In this document: positions 1 to 7,595 of the stretch, in pieces | Position numbering within the stretch: position 1 is the first letter of the stretch | Layout of the letters: every line of letters starts with the position of its first letter | Source: HXMU1420-13 sp965229525 | GTDB taxonomy: Bacteria; Bacteroidota; Rhodothermia; Balneolales; Balneolaceae | Assembly (NCBI GenBank): GCA_965229525.1 | Contig: OZ245886.1 | Location: forward strand, 186,001-250,000 | DNA: 64,000 bases | Reading direction: 5' to 3' | Program-made: the position numbers and the translations under genes | Notes under the pieces: generated by a model | Told to the model about the DNA's origin: nothing | What the model saw: only the letters and a program-made list of their open reading frames with translations | Database searches by the model: none

Positions 1-223
1 TGATTTAAAGACAGGACGCCCTCACCAAATTCGTGTTCAATTAAATAAAGTTGGGCATCCAATTTGGGGAGATTACAAATACGCTGAAGAGGACTCTGGT
101 CCAGGAAAGACATTGGCTTTGCGTGCTATGAAATTGGAATTCAAACATCCAACCAAAGGTGAGTTACTAAGCTTTGAAGCTCCAAAACCACGCAAACAGC
201 CCTGGGATAATTTCGATTATTGA
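1..223 (+). CDS. RluA-family RNA pseudouridine synthase, 3' end only
   Basis: This is the last 73 codons of a gene that begins left of the window. The frame reads TGRPHQIRVQL, then GHPIWGDYKY, then ALRAMKLEFKHP and a final LSFEAPKP segment, which is the conserved C-terminal half of RluA/RluD-type pseudouridine synthases (HQIRVQL strand and substrate-binding tail). These enzymes isomerise uridine to pseudouridine in rRNA or tRNA. The catalytic Asp region is outside the window, so the exact RNA target cannot be given. Its TGA (221-223) overlaps the ATG of the next gene by one base, which indicates translational coupling. Confidence 0.85.
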   Translation, partial: DLKTGRPHQIRVQLNKVGHPIWGDYKYAEEDSGPGKTLALRAMKLEFKHPTKGELLSFEAPKPRKQPWDNFDY

Positions 224-1095
224 TGAATATTTCTCACACCGCTGCCTTCATTGCAGTTAAATTGTATGGGCTTACTCGAAACCCAAAAGCAGCCGAGAAA
301 TTTGATCCGTTCATCATCAACTTCTACGAAAGACTTCTTCTTTCTTTGCCAAAGCACCTTCGATGGTATCATAGATCATTGAAGTCATCCTTGATGAGAT
401 CATTCTTCATCTTTTCAGAAGAACTTCTTTTGCCGGGTGATTTGATGCACATTCTTTGTAGAAAATATTATGTCACTCAACAGGTTCAAAAATTATTAGA
501 CCAGGGCTTTGAACAGGTGGTAAATCTTGGTGCAGGATTTGATCATCAGGGAGCGTTCCTCTCTCAAAAAGGTATTCCTGTTTTTGAACTGGATAGAGAC
601 TCGATGATTAAACAAAAAAGAAAATTTACAGAGGCGGAATCATTTGATAATGAGCATCTACACTTTATTTCTTGTGATGTAGAGCAAGGACGTATAGGTG
701 AAAAATTAAGGGGATACCCCTCATTCGATCCAAAGAAGAACACCGTGTTTATCGCTGAGGGATTCTTTGATTATTTAGATCTAATTCCCAATGAACATAT
801 TGTTGAGGATATAATCTCATTGAACCAAAAAAACAGATTGGTTACTACTTTCTTTTCTATTGATGAGCTCAACTTCTTTCAACGATGGGTGTTTAAAAGC
901 GGGGTTTCTATGGTAGGAGAATCGCTTAAATTCAAACTCAATAGAGATGATTTCGTTGAGTTATTGGAAGAGCTAAATATGAAATTAGAATCTGAAGTAT
1001 CCGCTACTGAAATGAAGGCTGATTTTGTAACAGCGATTGGCTCGAAGCTACCAGTGATGAAAGGATTTTATGTTCAGGAGTATTCGATTAGATAG
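223..1095 (+). CDS. Class I SAM-dependent methyltransferase, LCMT/TIGR00027-like
   Basis: The 290-residue protein has a SAM-binding motif I near residues 99-105 (VVNLGAGFDHQG), an acidic motif II (PVFELDRDS) and a C-terminal TAIGSKLPVMKGF segment. The arrangement resembles the leucine carboxyl methyltransferase-like and TIGR00027 family of small-molecule O-methyltransferases; the substrate is unknown. There is no signal peptide, so it is cytoplasmic. I chose ATG 223, which overlaps the upstream TGA as TGATG; a TTG at 220 in the same frame is less likely. It probably shares a transcript with the upstream pseudouridine synthase gene, although the two activities have no obvious link. Confidence 0.75.
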   Translation: MNISHTAAFIAVKLYGLTRNPKAAEKFDPFIINFYERLLLSLPKHLRWYHRSLKSSLMRSFFIFSEELLLPGDLMHILCRKYYVTQQVQKLLDQGFEQVVNLGAGFDHQGAFLSQKGIPVFELDRDSMIKQKRKFTEAESFDNEHLHFISCDVEQGRIGEKLRGYPSFDPKKNTVFIAEGFFDYLDLIPNEHIVEDIISLNQKNRLVTTFFSIDELNFFQRWVFKSGVSMVGESLKFKLNRDDFVELLEELNMKLESEVSATEMKADFVTAIGSKLPVMKGFYVQEYSIR

Positions 1096-1101
1096 TATTT
1101 G

Positions 1102-1129
1102 AGGTCATCCCGAACTTGTTTCGGGATCT
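1102..1129. repeat. Left copy of a 28-bp inverted repeat (REP-like hairpin)
   Basis: These 28 bases are the exact reverse complement of 1479-1506. Each copy also folds on itself, because CCCGAA and TTCGGG flank the 5-base loop CTTGT. The two copies bracket the GIY-YIG gene. The hairpin could also end transcription of the methyltransferase gene that stops at 1095, but no strong T run follows. Confidence 0.85.
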
Positions 1130-1164
1130 TTGTAAGGACTTCATCTCGAAGTAGTCTAACTATC

Positions 1165-1455
1165 ATGAGCAAAGGCTACGTTTATATATTTACAAACTTC
1201 ACGAGATCTACTATCTACATTGGCGTAACTAATAGTATTAATAGCAGAATTTACGACCATAAACAGGGAAAAGGATCGAAATTCGCTAAGAAATACAAGC
1301 TCTCAATTCTAGTTTATGCTGAAGAATACGACATCATTAGTGATGCCATTGCAAGAGAAAAACAATTAAAAAATTGGCACAGTGATTGGAAATGGAATCT
1401 CGTCAAACAACATAATCCAAAATTAGTTGACTGGTATGAGTTTCTAAGAGGTTAA
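1165..1455 (+). CDS. Small GIY-YIG domain nuclease
   Basis: The 96-residue protein starts MSKGYVYIFTN and continues with IYIGVTN, giving the GIY-YIG signature as YVYI and YIGV. It then has the conserved Arg of the second motif (NSINSRIYDHK), the KGSKFAKKY loop, a Glu in AEEY and a C-terminal KNWHSDWKWNLVKQHNP tail typical of single-domain bacterial GIY-YIG proteins. Family members are endonucleases or presumed DNA-repair or mobile nucleases; this one has no extra DNA-binding domain. ATG 1165 was chosen because an upstream in-frame start (1099) would translate the repeat. The gene lies exactly between two inverted 28-bp repeats, which suggests it came in as, or serves, a small mobile element. 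Confidence 0.8.
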   Translation: MSKGYVYIFTNFTRSTIYIGVTNSINSRIYDHKQGKGSKFAKKYKLSILVYAEEYDIISDAIAREKQLKNWHSDWKWNLVKQHNPKLVDWYEFLRG

Positions 1456-1478
1456 TGAAATCTATAGCCTGAATCATA

Positions 1479-1506
1479 AGATCCCGAAACAAGTTCGGGA
1501 TGACCT
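1479..1506. repeat. Right copy of the 28-bp inverted repeat
   Basis: Exact reverse complement of 1102-1129, with the same internal hairpin (CCCGAA, loop, TTCGGG). It ends two bases before the stop codon of the convergent rmuC gene (1509-1511), so it also sits where a bidirectional terminator would act. Confidence 0.85.
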
Positions 1507-1508
1507 AA

Positions 1509-2879
1509 TCAATCAAACAAAGATTTCGGTGAATCCTCTTCTCCATCCTGCTTCACAGATTCCGGTAGTTTCTTTGTCGCTTTAGCTCCTAAATCTTTCA
1601 ACATCTCTGCCTGTCGGACTAAGTTACCAGTCCCAATTGATAATCGGTTTCTTGCTTCATCATAGCTGCGCTGTGTTTGCTTTATGCGCTCACCAATTTG
1701 GTCCATACTCTCTACAAAGCCAACGAATTTATCATACAAAGCCCCCCCTCTTTTTGCAATTTCAAGGGCATTCTTGTTTTGATATTCCTGCTTCCACACG
1801 GAATCGATGGTAGCAAGAGTTGCCAGCAATGTGGAAGGACTCACAATCACAATATTTCGATCAAATGCCTCATAATAAAGATTTGGATCGGCTTGTAGAG
1901 CAGCAGCAAAAGCTGGTTCAATAGGAACAAACAAAAGAACAAAATCCGGGCTTCTATCTCCATGTATCTGTTGATATTTCTTTTCACTCAATCCTTTTAC
2001 ATGACCTCGAATAGATGCAACATGCGATTTTAAAGCTCGCTCCGCTGATTCTTCATCATCAGCGGATGAAAATCGCTCGTAATCTGTGAGTGATACTTTC
2101 GAATCGATAATCAGGAATTTTTCGTCCGGTAGATGTACTATCACATCGGGCTGAAGTCTTTTTCCTTCTTCGGTGGTAGCAGATTGCTGAACTTCATATT
2201 CACGACCTTTTGTTAGTCCTGATCGCTCGAGAATTCGCTCTAGAATCACTTCTCCCCAATTTCCCTGAGCCTTAGAATCACCTTTCAATGCTTTAGTTAG
2301 ATTCCTGGCATCATCACTCATTTTCTGATTGAGTTCAGCCATTTGGCGGATTTGCTCTTTTAGCCCCGCACGTTGGCGATTTTCGTCGTTATAAGTTTCT
2401 TCTACCTTCTTTTTAAAGGATTCCAGATTCTCTCCTAACGGTTTAAGAATTTGATCTAAACTCTCTCTGTTTTGTTTAGTGAATTTTGCCGCTTTATCAT
2501 CTAGAATTTTGTTTGCGAGGTTTTCGAATTGGTCCTTCAATTGATCCTGCATTTCAGCAAGTTCGGTTTTCTGATCTTCCAACTTTGCCTTCAAAACATC
2601 ATACTCGGCTTTAAGTCCGGCAAGCTGTCTGTCTAATCCAGCAGACTTCTCCCTTTCTTCACGAAGCTCTTCTTCTTTCTGAGACTGGATTTTTTCCAAC
2701 TTATCATCCGCTTCTTTTAATAATAAAGTTGATCGATCTGATTCTTCCTTCTTTTGAGATTCAACATTGATGATCCGCTCTTCCAGCATCACAGACTTCG
2801 ATTTCATCTGGAAATAGGCAATTAAATAACCGAGGATTAATCCCCCACCAAGTCCAATAATTATTACCCCGTATTCCAA
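1509..2879 (-). CDS. rmuC: DNA recombination protein RmuC
   Basis: The 456-residue protein has an N-terminal membrane segment (about residues 4-24), a long charged coiled coil (about 25-190) and the RmuC domain (about 200-420) with the hallmark stretch KGDSKAQGNWGEVILERILERSGL (key residues G and W of GNWGE), QPDVIVHLPD and DSKVSL. This PD-(D/E)XK-like fold contains the acidic and Lys residues of the core. In E. coli RmuC limits inversions at short inverted repeats. Length and domain order are normal. The start is 2 bases downstream of the stop of the hydrolase gene, so both are likely cotranscribed. Confidence 0.9.
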   Translation of the reverse strand: MEYGVIIIGLGGGLILGYLIAYFQMKSKSVMLEERIINVESQKKEESDRSTLLLKEADDKLEKIQSQKEEELREEREKSAGLDRQLAGLKAEYDVLKAKLEDQKTELAEMQDQLKDQFENLANKILDDKAAKFTKQNRESLDQILKPLGENLESFKKKVEETYNDENRQRAGLKEQIRQMAELNQKMSDDARNLTKALKGDSKAQGNWGEVILERILERSGLTKGREYEVQQSATTEEGKRLQPDVIVHLPDEKFLIIDSKVSLTDYERFSSADDEESAERALKSHVASIRGHVKGLSEKKYQQIHGDRSPDFVLLFVPIEPAFAAALQADPNLYYEAFDRNIVIVSPSTLLATLATIDSVWKQEYQNKNALEIAKRGGALYDKFVGFVESMDQIGERIKQTQRSYDEARNRLSIGTGNLVRQAEMLKDLGAKATKKLPESVKQDGEEDSPKSLFD

Positions 2880-2881
2880 GT

Positions 2882-3685
2882 TTAATCCTCCGCCATAATT
2901 TCAGCCATTTTCTCTTTCAATACCGAATTGTGAAATACACCATTATGTCCCTGACCTTCCAGCATAATGTATTCATCATTATCATCGAGATATTGATTCA
3001 ATTTTATTGCACGATCAACGGGTAACCGTTCATCTTCCCCGGCATAAAAAATAGTAATTGGTTCATTAATATTTTGAAGTGCGAGGTCAGTTCGAAGAGG
3101 ATAACGAACCAGAAAATCCGGAAGAAACCAATACTCGGCATTTTTCATATCCAACATGCTGTAGTATGGTGTCCAAATTACTAATTCTTGTGGATCATTC
3201 GCTGCCGCAACTTGTGAAGCTACCCCAGAACCTAATGAGTAACCAAGCACTATGATATCATCTTCATCATATTCTTTCGCCATTTCCGAATACACTACTT
3301 TCATATCTCCAACTAAGTCATCTTCATTCCACATCGTCCCTTCGGTAAGTCCATACCCTCGATAATCCGGATAGAGAATATCGTATCCGTTTTCGAGAAA
3401 TAAAGTGAATTTAGTAGGGCTTGTTTCTGCACTCCCACCATTCCCGTGGTAATAAATCACAAGTCCCTTAGATGAATCCGTTTTTGCATGGATAGCATGC
3501 ACTCGAGCTTCATCTCCAATCTCAAACCAACGCTCTTCAAAATTAAAATCATAAGTAAATTGATGTCCGGGTTCTAAGACGGTTGGATTAAATAGAATGG
3601 CATTTTGGATGAAATAGAAGTACCCACAAACAGCGATGTACATTCCTGCAAAAAGTATTACAGTTGATAGAAGACCTTTCTTCAT
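2882..3685 (-). CDS. Membrane-anchored alpha/beta hydrolase
   Basis: The 267-residue protein has one N-terminal hydrophobic segment (about residues 5-27) followed by an alpha/beta hydrolase fold of the BEM46/ABHD13-like type. The oxyanion region is YYHGNGGS, the nucleophile is Ser150 in GYSLG, and Asp218 (GED) and His247 (GQGHNG) complete the triad. DYRGYGLTEG is typical of this group. The substrate is unknown; an esterase or thioesterase role at the periplasmic side of the inner membrane is inferred. It is the first gene of a pair with rmuC. The 65-bp gap to the divergent blh gene must hold both promoters. Confidence 0.8.
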   Translation of the reverse strand: MKKGLLSTVILFAGMYIAVCGYFYFIQNAILFNPTVLEPGHQFTYDFNFEERWFEIGDEARVHAIHAKTDSSKGLVIYYHGNGGSAETSPTKFTLFLENGYDILYPDYRGYGLTEGTMWNEDDLVGDMKVVYSEMAKEYDEDDIIVLGYSLGSGVASQVAAANDPQELVIWTPYYSMLDMKNAEYWFLPDFLVRYPLRTDLALQNINEPITIFYAGEDERLPVDRAIKLNQYLDDNDEYIMLEGQGHNGVFHNSVLKEKMAEIMAED

Positions 3686-3750
3686 TTACTAATTTTTTAA
3701 AGGAAGATAGGTGAAGTAAGTTTTGGAATACAGTATAGATTTCTGGTTAA

Positions 3751-4728
3751 ATGAATGCTTTTGTTTTTTCTGATGTTGGATTCGAAAACAAAATTCTTAG
3801 GATGGGCACATCACAACGTATTCTTACCCAGTCAGTTATAGCTCTAGTCGCAATTGCCATCAATTTACTCGCTCCAGAGTTCGCAGAAAACAGTAGATAT
3901 TTTCTTTTAGCACTTGTGATTTTATTGATTGGAATGCCACATGGTGCTCTAGACCATCATATCGACGGCAATCTCGAAGGATGGAATCCTTACACAATCA
4001 ACAAACGATTCTATGCCCAGTACTTCATTTTAATGGGTATCTATTCAGTATTCTGGATTTTCTTCCCATTCTTCAGCTTTATGTTCTTCCTCTTGATTAC
4101 TCTCTATCATTTTGGCCAGGCAGACGCTATGCGATTTACTTTTACAGGATGGGAAAAATGGGCAATTCACATTAGTAGAGGCATTACTGTAGTTGGACTT
4201 ATTGTTTATGGGGATTTGGAGTATTCATCTTCCATTATAGAAGCTGTTACTAATATTTCTATCGCTGATGCCAGCCAGGGTGTTTATGATCCAGAAATTG
4301 TGAAGTGGTCTATCGCTGGTTTCTACCCACTTGTTTATCTATTGATATTAGTTGTGTCTAAACAACAGGTCGAGCATAAACTCATTTACTTTGTCGATGC
4401 CCTAATTGTGCCAGCCTTGTTTATTTACTGCGATCTTGTTTGGGCATTTTCCATTTACTTTGGAATTTGGCATTCCTACAATCATGCTTTAGTAATGCTA
4501 CGATATCTTACCTCAAAAGAGCATTCAGTTAATTTTGGCTGGTTTTTCAAAGAGTCATTCCTTTTTAGCCTTCTCTCCTATTTAGGACTTCTGTTCGTTT
4601 ACAATATGCTAAACGCTTTTGGAAATGAGGAGCTTTTAGTGTCCCTACTTTTCGTTGTAATCGCCGTTCTTACACTTCCCCATATGATGGTGGTTGAAAA
4701 GCTTTATACGCGTTGGAATAGAAATTAG
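3751..4728 (+). CDS. blh: Brp/Blh-family beta-carotene 15,15'-dioxygenase
   Basis: The 325-residue integral membrane protein cleaves beta-carotene into two molecules of retinal, the chromophore for the convergent rhodopsin at 5047-5757. It carries the family His motifs: H64 and H69 in GMPHGALDHH, H120 in LYHFGQAD, and H241 and H245 in WHSYNHALV, which in this family bind iron. Several hydrophobic helices span the rest. ATG 3751 gives the longest protein; ATG 3802 (MGTSQ) starts just before the first helix and is a serious alternative. The TAG stop uses the first bases of an 8-bp tandem repeat. No carotenoid genes are visible in the window. Confidence 0.9.
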   Translation: MNAFVFSDVGFENKILRMGTSQRILTQSVIALVAIAINLLAPEFAENSRYFLLALVILLIGMPHGALDHHIDGNLEGWNPYTINKRFYAQYFILMGIYSVFWIFFPFFSFMFFLLITLYHFGQADAMRFTFTGWEKWAIHISRGITVVGLIVYGDLEYSSSIIEAVTNISIADASQGVYDPEIVKWSIAGFYPLVYLLILVVSKQQVEHKLIYFVDALIVPALFIYCDLVWAFSIYFGIWHSYNHALVMLRYLTSKEHSVNFGWFFKESFLFSLLSYLGLLFVYNMLNAFGNEELLVSLLFVVIAVLTLPHMMVVEKLYTRWNRN

Positions 4729-4852
4729 GCACTGAGGCACTGAGGCACTGAGGCACTGAGGCACTGAGGCACTGAGGCACTGAGGCACTGAGGCACTGAG
4801 GCACTGAGGCACTGAGGCACTGAGGCACTGAGGCACTGAGGCACTGAGGCAC
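4727..4852. repeat. 8-bp tandem repeat, unit AGGCACTG, about 15.75 copies
   Basis: Fifteen perfect copies of AGGCACTG followed by AGGCAC fill 126 bases with no mismatch. The array starts inside the blh stop codon and lies in the 3' region shared with the convergent rhodopsin gene. Because 8 is not a multiple of 3, minus-strand frames spell a repeating octapeptide (QCLSASVP), but the reading frames there have no credible start or neighbour and I do not treat them as genes. Perfect units suggest recent slippage and variable copy number. The remainder of the gap (4853-4975) shows nothing else. Confidence 0.97.
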
Positions 4853-4975
4853 AAAGTTTCATAATTTACAGTTCGATAAAAGATAAAGTCCAGCAAGCAT
4901 TCCTTGTCCCTTTGTCCCTACGCCTCTGCTGAACTTGATTCAGTATCCCTTTGATCCCTCAGTGTCTGTATCACA

Positions 4976-5010
4976 AAACAAAAAAAGGCGCCCAGCTAAC
5001 TGAACGCCTT
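4976..5010 (-). terminator. Intrinsic terminator of the proteorhodopsin gene
   Basis: On the minus strand AAGGCG (5010-5005) pairs with CGCCTT (4990-4985) across a 14-base loop, followed by a T-rich tract ending in TTTTTTGTTTT. It lies 37 bases past the rhodopsin stop codon. Confidence 0.75.
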
Positions 5011-5046
5011 CGAAGAGCAATTTCTGTAAGCTCTCTGTAAGTATAC

Positions 5047-5757
5047 TTACTTTGAACTAGCAGATGTTGCTACATAATAGATGACCAATCCAAAACCGAT
5101 TTTGTTGATCGCATCAGCTAGGTTGTAAATCACGTCGATGTTACCTAGTCCTGCAAGTAGGTTGCCGTCCATTGTCATGTAACCAATCGGGTATACAGAC
5201 CATCCTAGCGTTATGAAAATCTTTAATAGGAACATTGCTTGATTTAGCGCTGGGTTATCTGAGTTTTTAGCGAGTTTTGCTGTGTCACCGGCAAATACTT
5301 CATAAACAATATATAGGTAGAATACCGTAGAAATCGTACCCCAAAGGATCGTTGATTCCGGCTGAATGGCCTCACCAATGTAACCTGTAACTAACATACC
5401 GATTGAAGCGACGATCAGGTAGAAAAGAGTTTTACCTTTTGCACCGTATGGGCGGGTTAGTAAATAGAACTCAACACACATTAAAGGTACTGTTAAAATC
5501 CAATCGATATAACGAAATTCTGTTGGACTTGAACCTAGGGTTAGGTAGTAATCGCGCATGTAGTAGTAATGAATCGCTGCGATACCAGTTATAAGACCTG
5601 AAACTGTTAGTGATAGTCTCCATTTCTCGGGTACGTTGCCACGCTCTGCAAAAAAGAATACAGTAGCAGCTAGCATAGCCATAGTACCAATGAAGAATGT
5701 AAATCCTACAACGTCGCCTGTTTCAATTGTTGAAGCGAAGAGCAAATTTAACTTCAT
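5047..5757 (-). CDS. Proteorhodopsin, light-driven proton pump (green type)
   Basis: The 236-residue seven-helix protein carries the proteorhodopsin DTE triad on helix C: D85 (proton acceptor), T89 and E96 (proton donor) in RYIDWILTVPLMCVEFYLL. K219 in DAINKIGFG is the retinal Schiff-base lysine, and H63 matches the His that pairs with the acceptor Asp. The spectral tuning position, eight residues after D85, is M93, which in marine Bacteroidota-type pumps goes with green absorption. It pumps protons out across the inner membrane. The retinal-forming blh gene is convergent and adjacent. An intrinsic terminator follows; the 371-bp upstream gap likely holds a regulated promoter. Confidence 0.95.
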   Translation of the reverse strand: MKLNLLFASTIETGDVVGFTFFIGTMAMLAATVFFFAERGNVPEKWRLSLTVSGLITGIAAIHYYYMRDYYLTLGSSPTEFRYIDWILTVPLMCVEFYLLTRPYGAKGKTLFYLIVASIGMLVTGYIGEAIQPESTILWGTISTVFYLYIVYEVFAGDTAKLAKNSDNPALNQAMFLLKIFITLGWSVYPIGYMTMDGNLLAGLGNIDVIYNLADAINKIGFGLVIYYVATSASSK

Positions 5758-6128
5758 AGATAGTTTAATTTTGATTAAGAGTTAAAGTCGCTCTTAAAAC
5801 GGATTTCAAATTTCGTTGCGTTCCATTTTCTTAATAAATCCTTATTAACCAATTATATAAATGAATTTTGATCTGCTAATCTGTTGAAGCACAGTTGATT
5901 AGTGAAAGCGCTACTTTCATTTTTTATTGAAAATACATTCACTATCGAATTAAATCAGCCTATTTTCAGTGATTATTAACAGGAGTATTTAATTAAATAA
6001 ATGATATTGATTCATTTATAATCTTTATTGATAGTGAGATGATTAAACGAAAAAATATATCTGGTAGATTTGAGAGTGAATTCCAGTATTAGACTGAACA
6101 GAATAGATTAGAATTATATTAAATAACT
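5758..6128. promoter_or_regulatory. Rhodopsin upstream region with inverted repeats
   Basis: This AT-rich 371-bp gap holds no credible gene. It contains TGAAAG (5903-5908) and CTTTCA (5914-5919) around CGCTA, whose left part TGAAAGCGCT resembles half of a LacI-type operator. CTAAT (5876-5880) and ATTAG (5898-5902) flank a CTGT/ACAG pair, and ATAAATGA (5997-6004) pairs with TCATTTAT (6012-6019) across 7 bases. These could be operators for the rhodopsin gene, whose start is at 5757, or weak 3' structures of the ABC operon. I could not place a clear -33/-7 promoter. Confidence 0.35.
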
Positions 6129-7595
6129 TCAGCTGTAGTTCCACCTTTTCTCGACTGCATCAAAAATCCACTGAACAATCAAAGCCAAAAAAGCTGCTGG
6201 TACAGCCCCCTGTAAGATCAGTGAAACATCATCCAACCTAATACCTGTTAAAATTGGTTGACCATAGCCTCCTGCCCCGATCAAAGCCCCAAGTGTTGCG
6301 GTTCCTACATTTATTACTGCTGATGTTTTAATTCCTGCAAGAATTGTTGGAGCTGCAAGAGGTAACTCTATTTTTGTAAGAATTAAGCTTTTTGGCAACC
6401 CAAGAGCCAGGGCTGATTCTTTCAAACTTATGTCGATTTCAGAAATTCCAGCGTGCGTATTTCTAACTATTGGTAATAAACTGTACAAAAATAGTGCTGC
6501 CATTGCAGGGAAAGTCCCTATACCGAATAATGGAATCATAAATACGAGCAATGCCAGCGATGGAATGGTTTGCAAAATACCAACGATCGATAAAATAGGT
6601 TGCGTTAAGGCAGATGATTTAGCAGCAATTATGCCAAGAGGTAAGGCAAAAAGAATTGCCAGACTAAGCGAAACCATGACTAATATAATATGATCGATGG
6701 TATTCTTTACTAATCGACTGATTGCTGATTCAACTTCTCGGTTGGTCTGGATTTGATATTTATCAGTTAAAAATGCTGAAGCAACTTCTACCTCGTCCCT
6801 TCCTTCTAATTTCACAGCAGCATTCATAGCCGTCATTTCAGATGCAGAGATAGAGAATTCTAATTTTCTGATTGCGTCAATTGTTTTCGAATCCAACGAA
6901 TTTCGATAAAGAATAACTGCCTGATAACCTGGGAAAAATGATCGATCGTCCTCAAGTACGACCAGGTCGTAATAGGCAATTTCTGCATCCGTAGAATATA
7001 AATCGATCAAGTCGATGGACCCGGATTCCAAGCCTCGATATGCTAAATCATGATCAAGTCCGATGACATTGGATTGAGGCAAATTATAGAAAGTTTGCAA
7101 TCCCGCCCAGCCATCATTTCGATCAATAAATTCATTACTGAATCCGAATTTCAGTGTGGGGTGATTAGACAAATGAGAAATTTTCGAGATTCCAAGAGTT
7201 GCGGCTGTTTCTCTGTTCATACCAAGCGCATAGGTATTATTAAAACCAAGTGGGTTCGTGACTTGGATACCCAGAGCACTTAATCTGGTATTCAATTCAT
7301 CTTGTGATAACACCTGGTCCTCTCCTAAAATTTCAAAAATGAGTGTTCCTGTATATTCAGGATATATATCAATTTCTCCTTGCAACAATGAATTCCAAAG
7401 AATTCTTGTCCCCCCAAGTTGATCAACAAATGTTACTTCTACCCCGTTATTCTCAATAAGTTGGGTGATCATTTCACCAAGAATCACAGACTCATTGAAA
7501 AGCTTACTACCAACTTTTACAGTTGATTGACCGTTTATACCTGTACTCATCACAGAAAACAGAAATAAGAACAATATCCAGGCTGTCTTTTTCAT
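6129..7595 (-). CDS. Osmoprotectant ABC transporter, fused binding protein-permease (OpuBC/OpuBB-like)
   Basis: The 488-residue protein starts with a signal peptide (cleavage near residue 22, INGQS), then an OpuAC-type ligand-binding domain (about 25-280; VGSKLFNESVILGE, LGGTRILWNSLLQGEIDIYPEYTGT) and finally a permease domain (about 295-485) with the EAA-type loop SEIDISLKESALALGLPK. Fused binding-permease subunits are common for glycine betaine, choline or proline betaine importers. The order here, binding domain first, puts that domain in the periplasm. Its start overlaps the stop of the ATPase gene by 4 bases. Ligand choice among betaine, choline and carnitine cannot be decided. Confidence 0.88.
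   Translation of the reverse strand: MKKTAWILFLFLFSVMSTGINGQSTVKVGSKLFNESVILGEMITQLIENNGVEVTFVDQLGGTRILWNSLLQGEIDIYPEYTGTLIFEILGEDQVLSQDELNTRLSALGIQVTNPLGFNNTYALGMNRETAATLGISKISHLSNHPTLKFGFSNEFIDRNDGWAGLQTFYNLPQSNVIGLDHDLAYRGLESGSIDLIDLYSTDAEIAYYDLVVLEDDRSFFPGYQAVILYRNSLDSKTIDAIRKLEFSISASEMTAMNAAVKLEGRDEVEVASAFLTDKYQIQTNREVESAISRLVKNTIDHIILVMVSLSLAILFALPLGIIAAKSSALTQPILSIVGILQTIPSLALLVFMIPLFGIGTFPAMAALFLYSLLPIVRNTHAGISEIDISLKESALALGLPKSLILTKIELPLAAPTILAGIKTSAVINVGTATLGALIGAGGYGQPILTGIRLDDVSLILQGAVPAAFLALIVQWIFDAVEKRWNYS

Noticed and set aside
1102..1506. Possible CRISPR or integron-like element because of the paired repeats
   Set aside because: Only two inverted copies around one gene, no spacer array, no integrase and no attC-type core.
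4645..4896. Minus-strand frames encoding repeated QCLSASVP octapeptides
   Set aside because: They are only a translation of the 8-bp tandem repeat; there is no credible start region, domain or neighbour.
5758..6128. Possible tRNA or small RNA in the AT-rich gap
   Set aside because: No cloverleaf, no GC-rich stems and no terminator were found; only short AT-rich inverted repeats.
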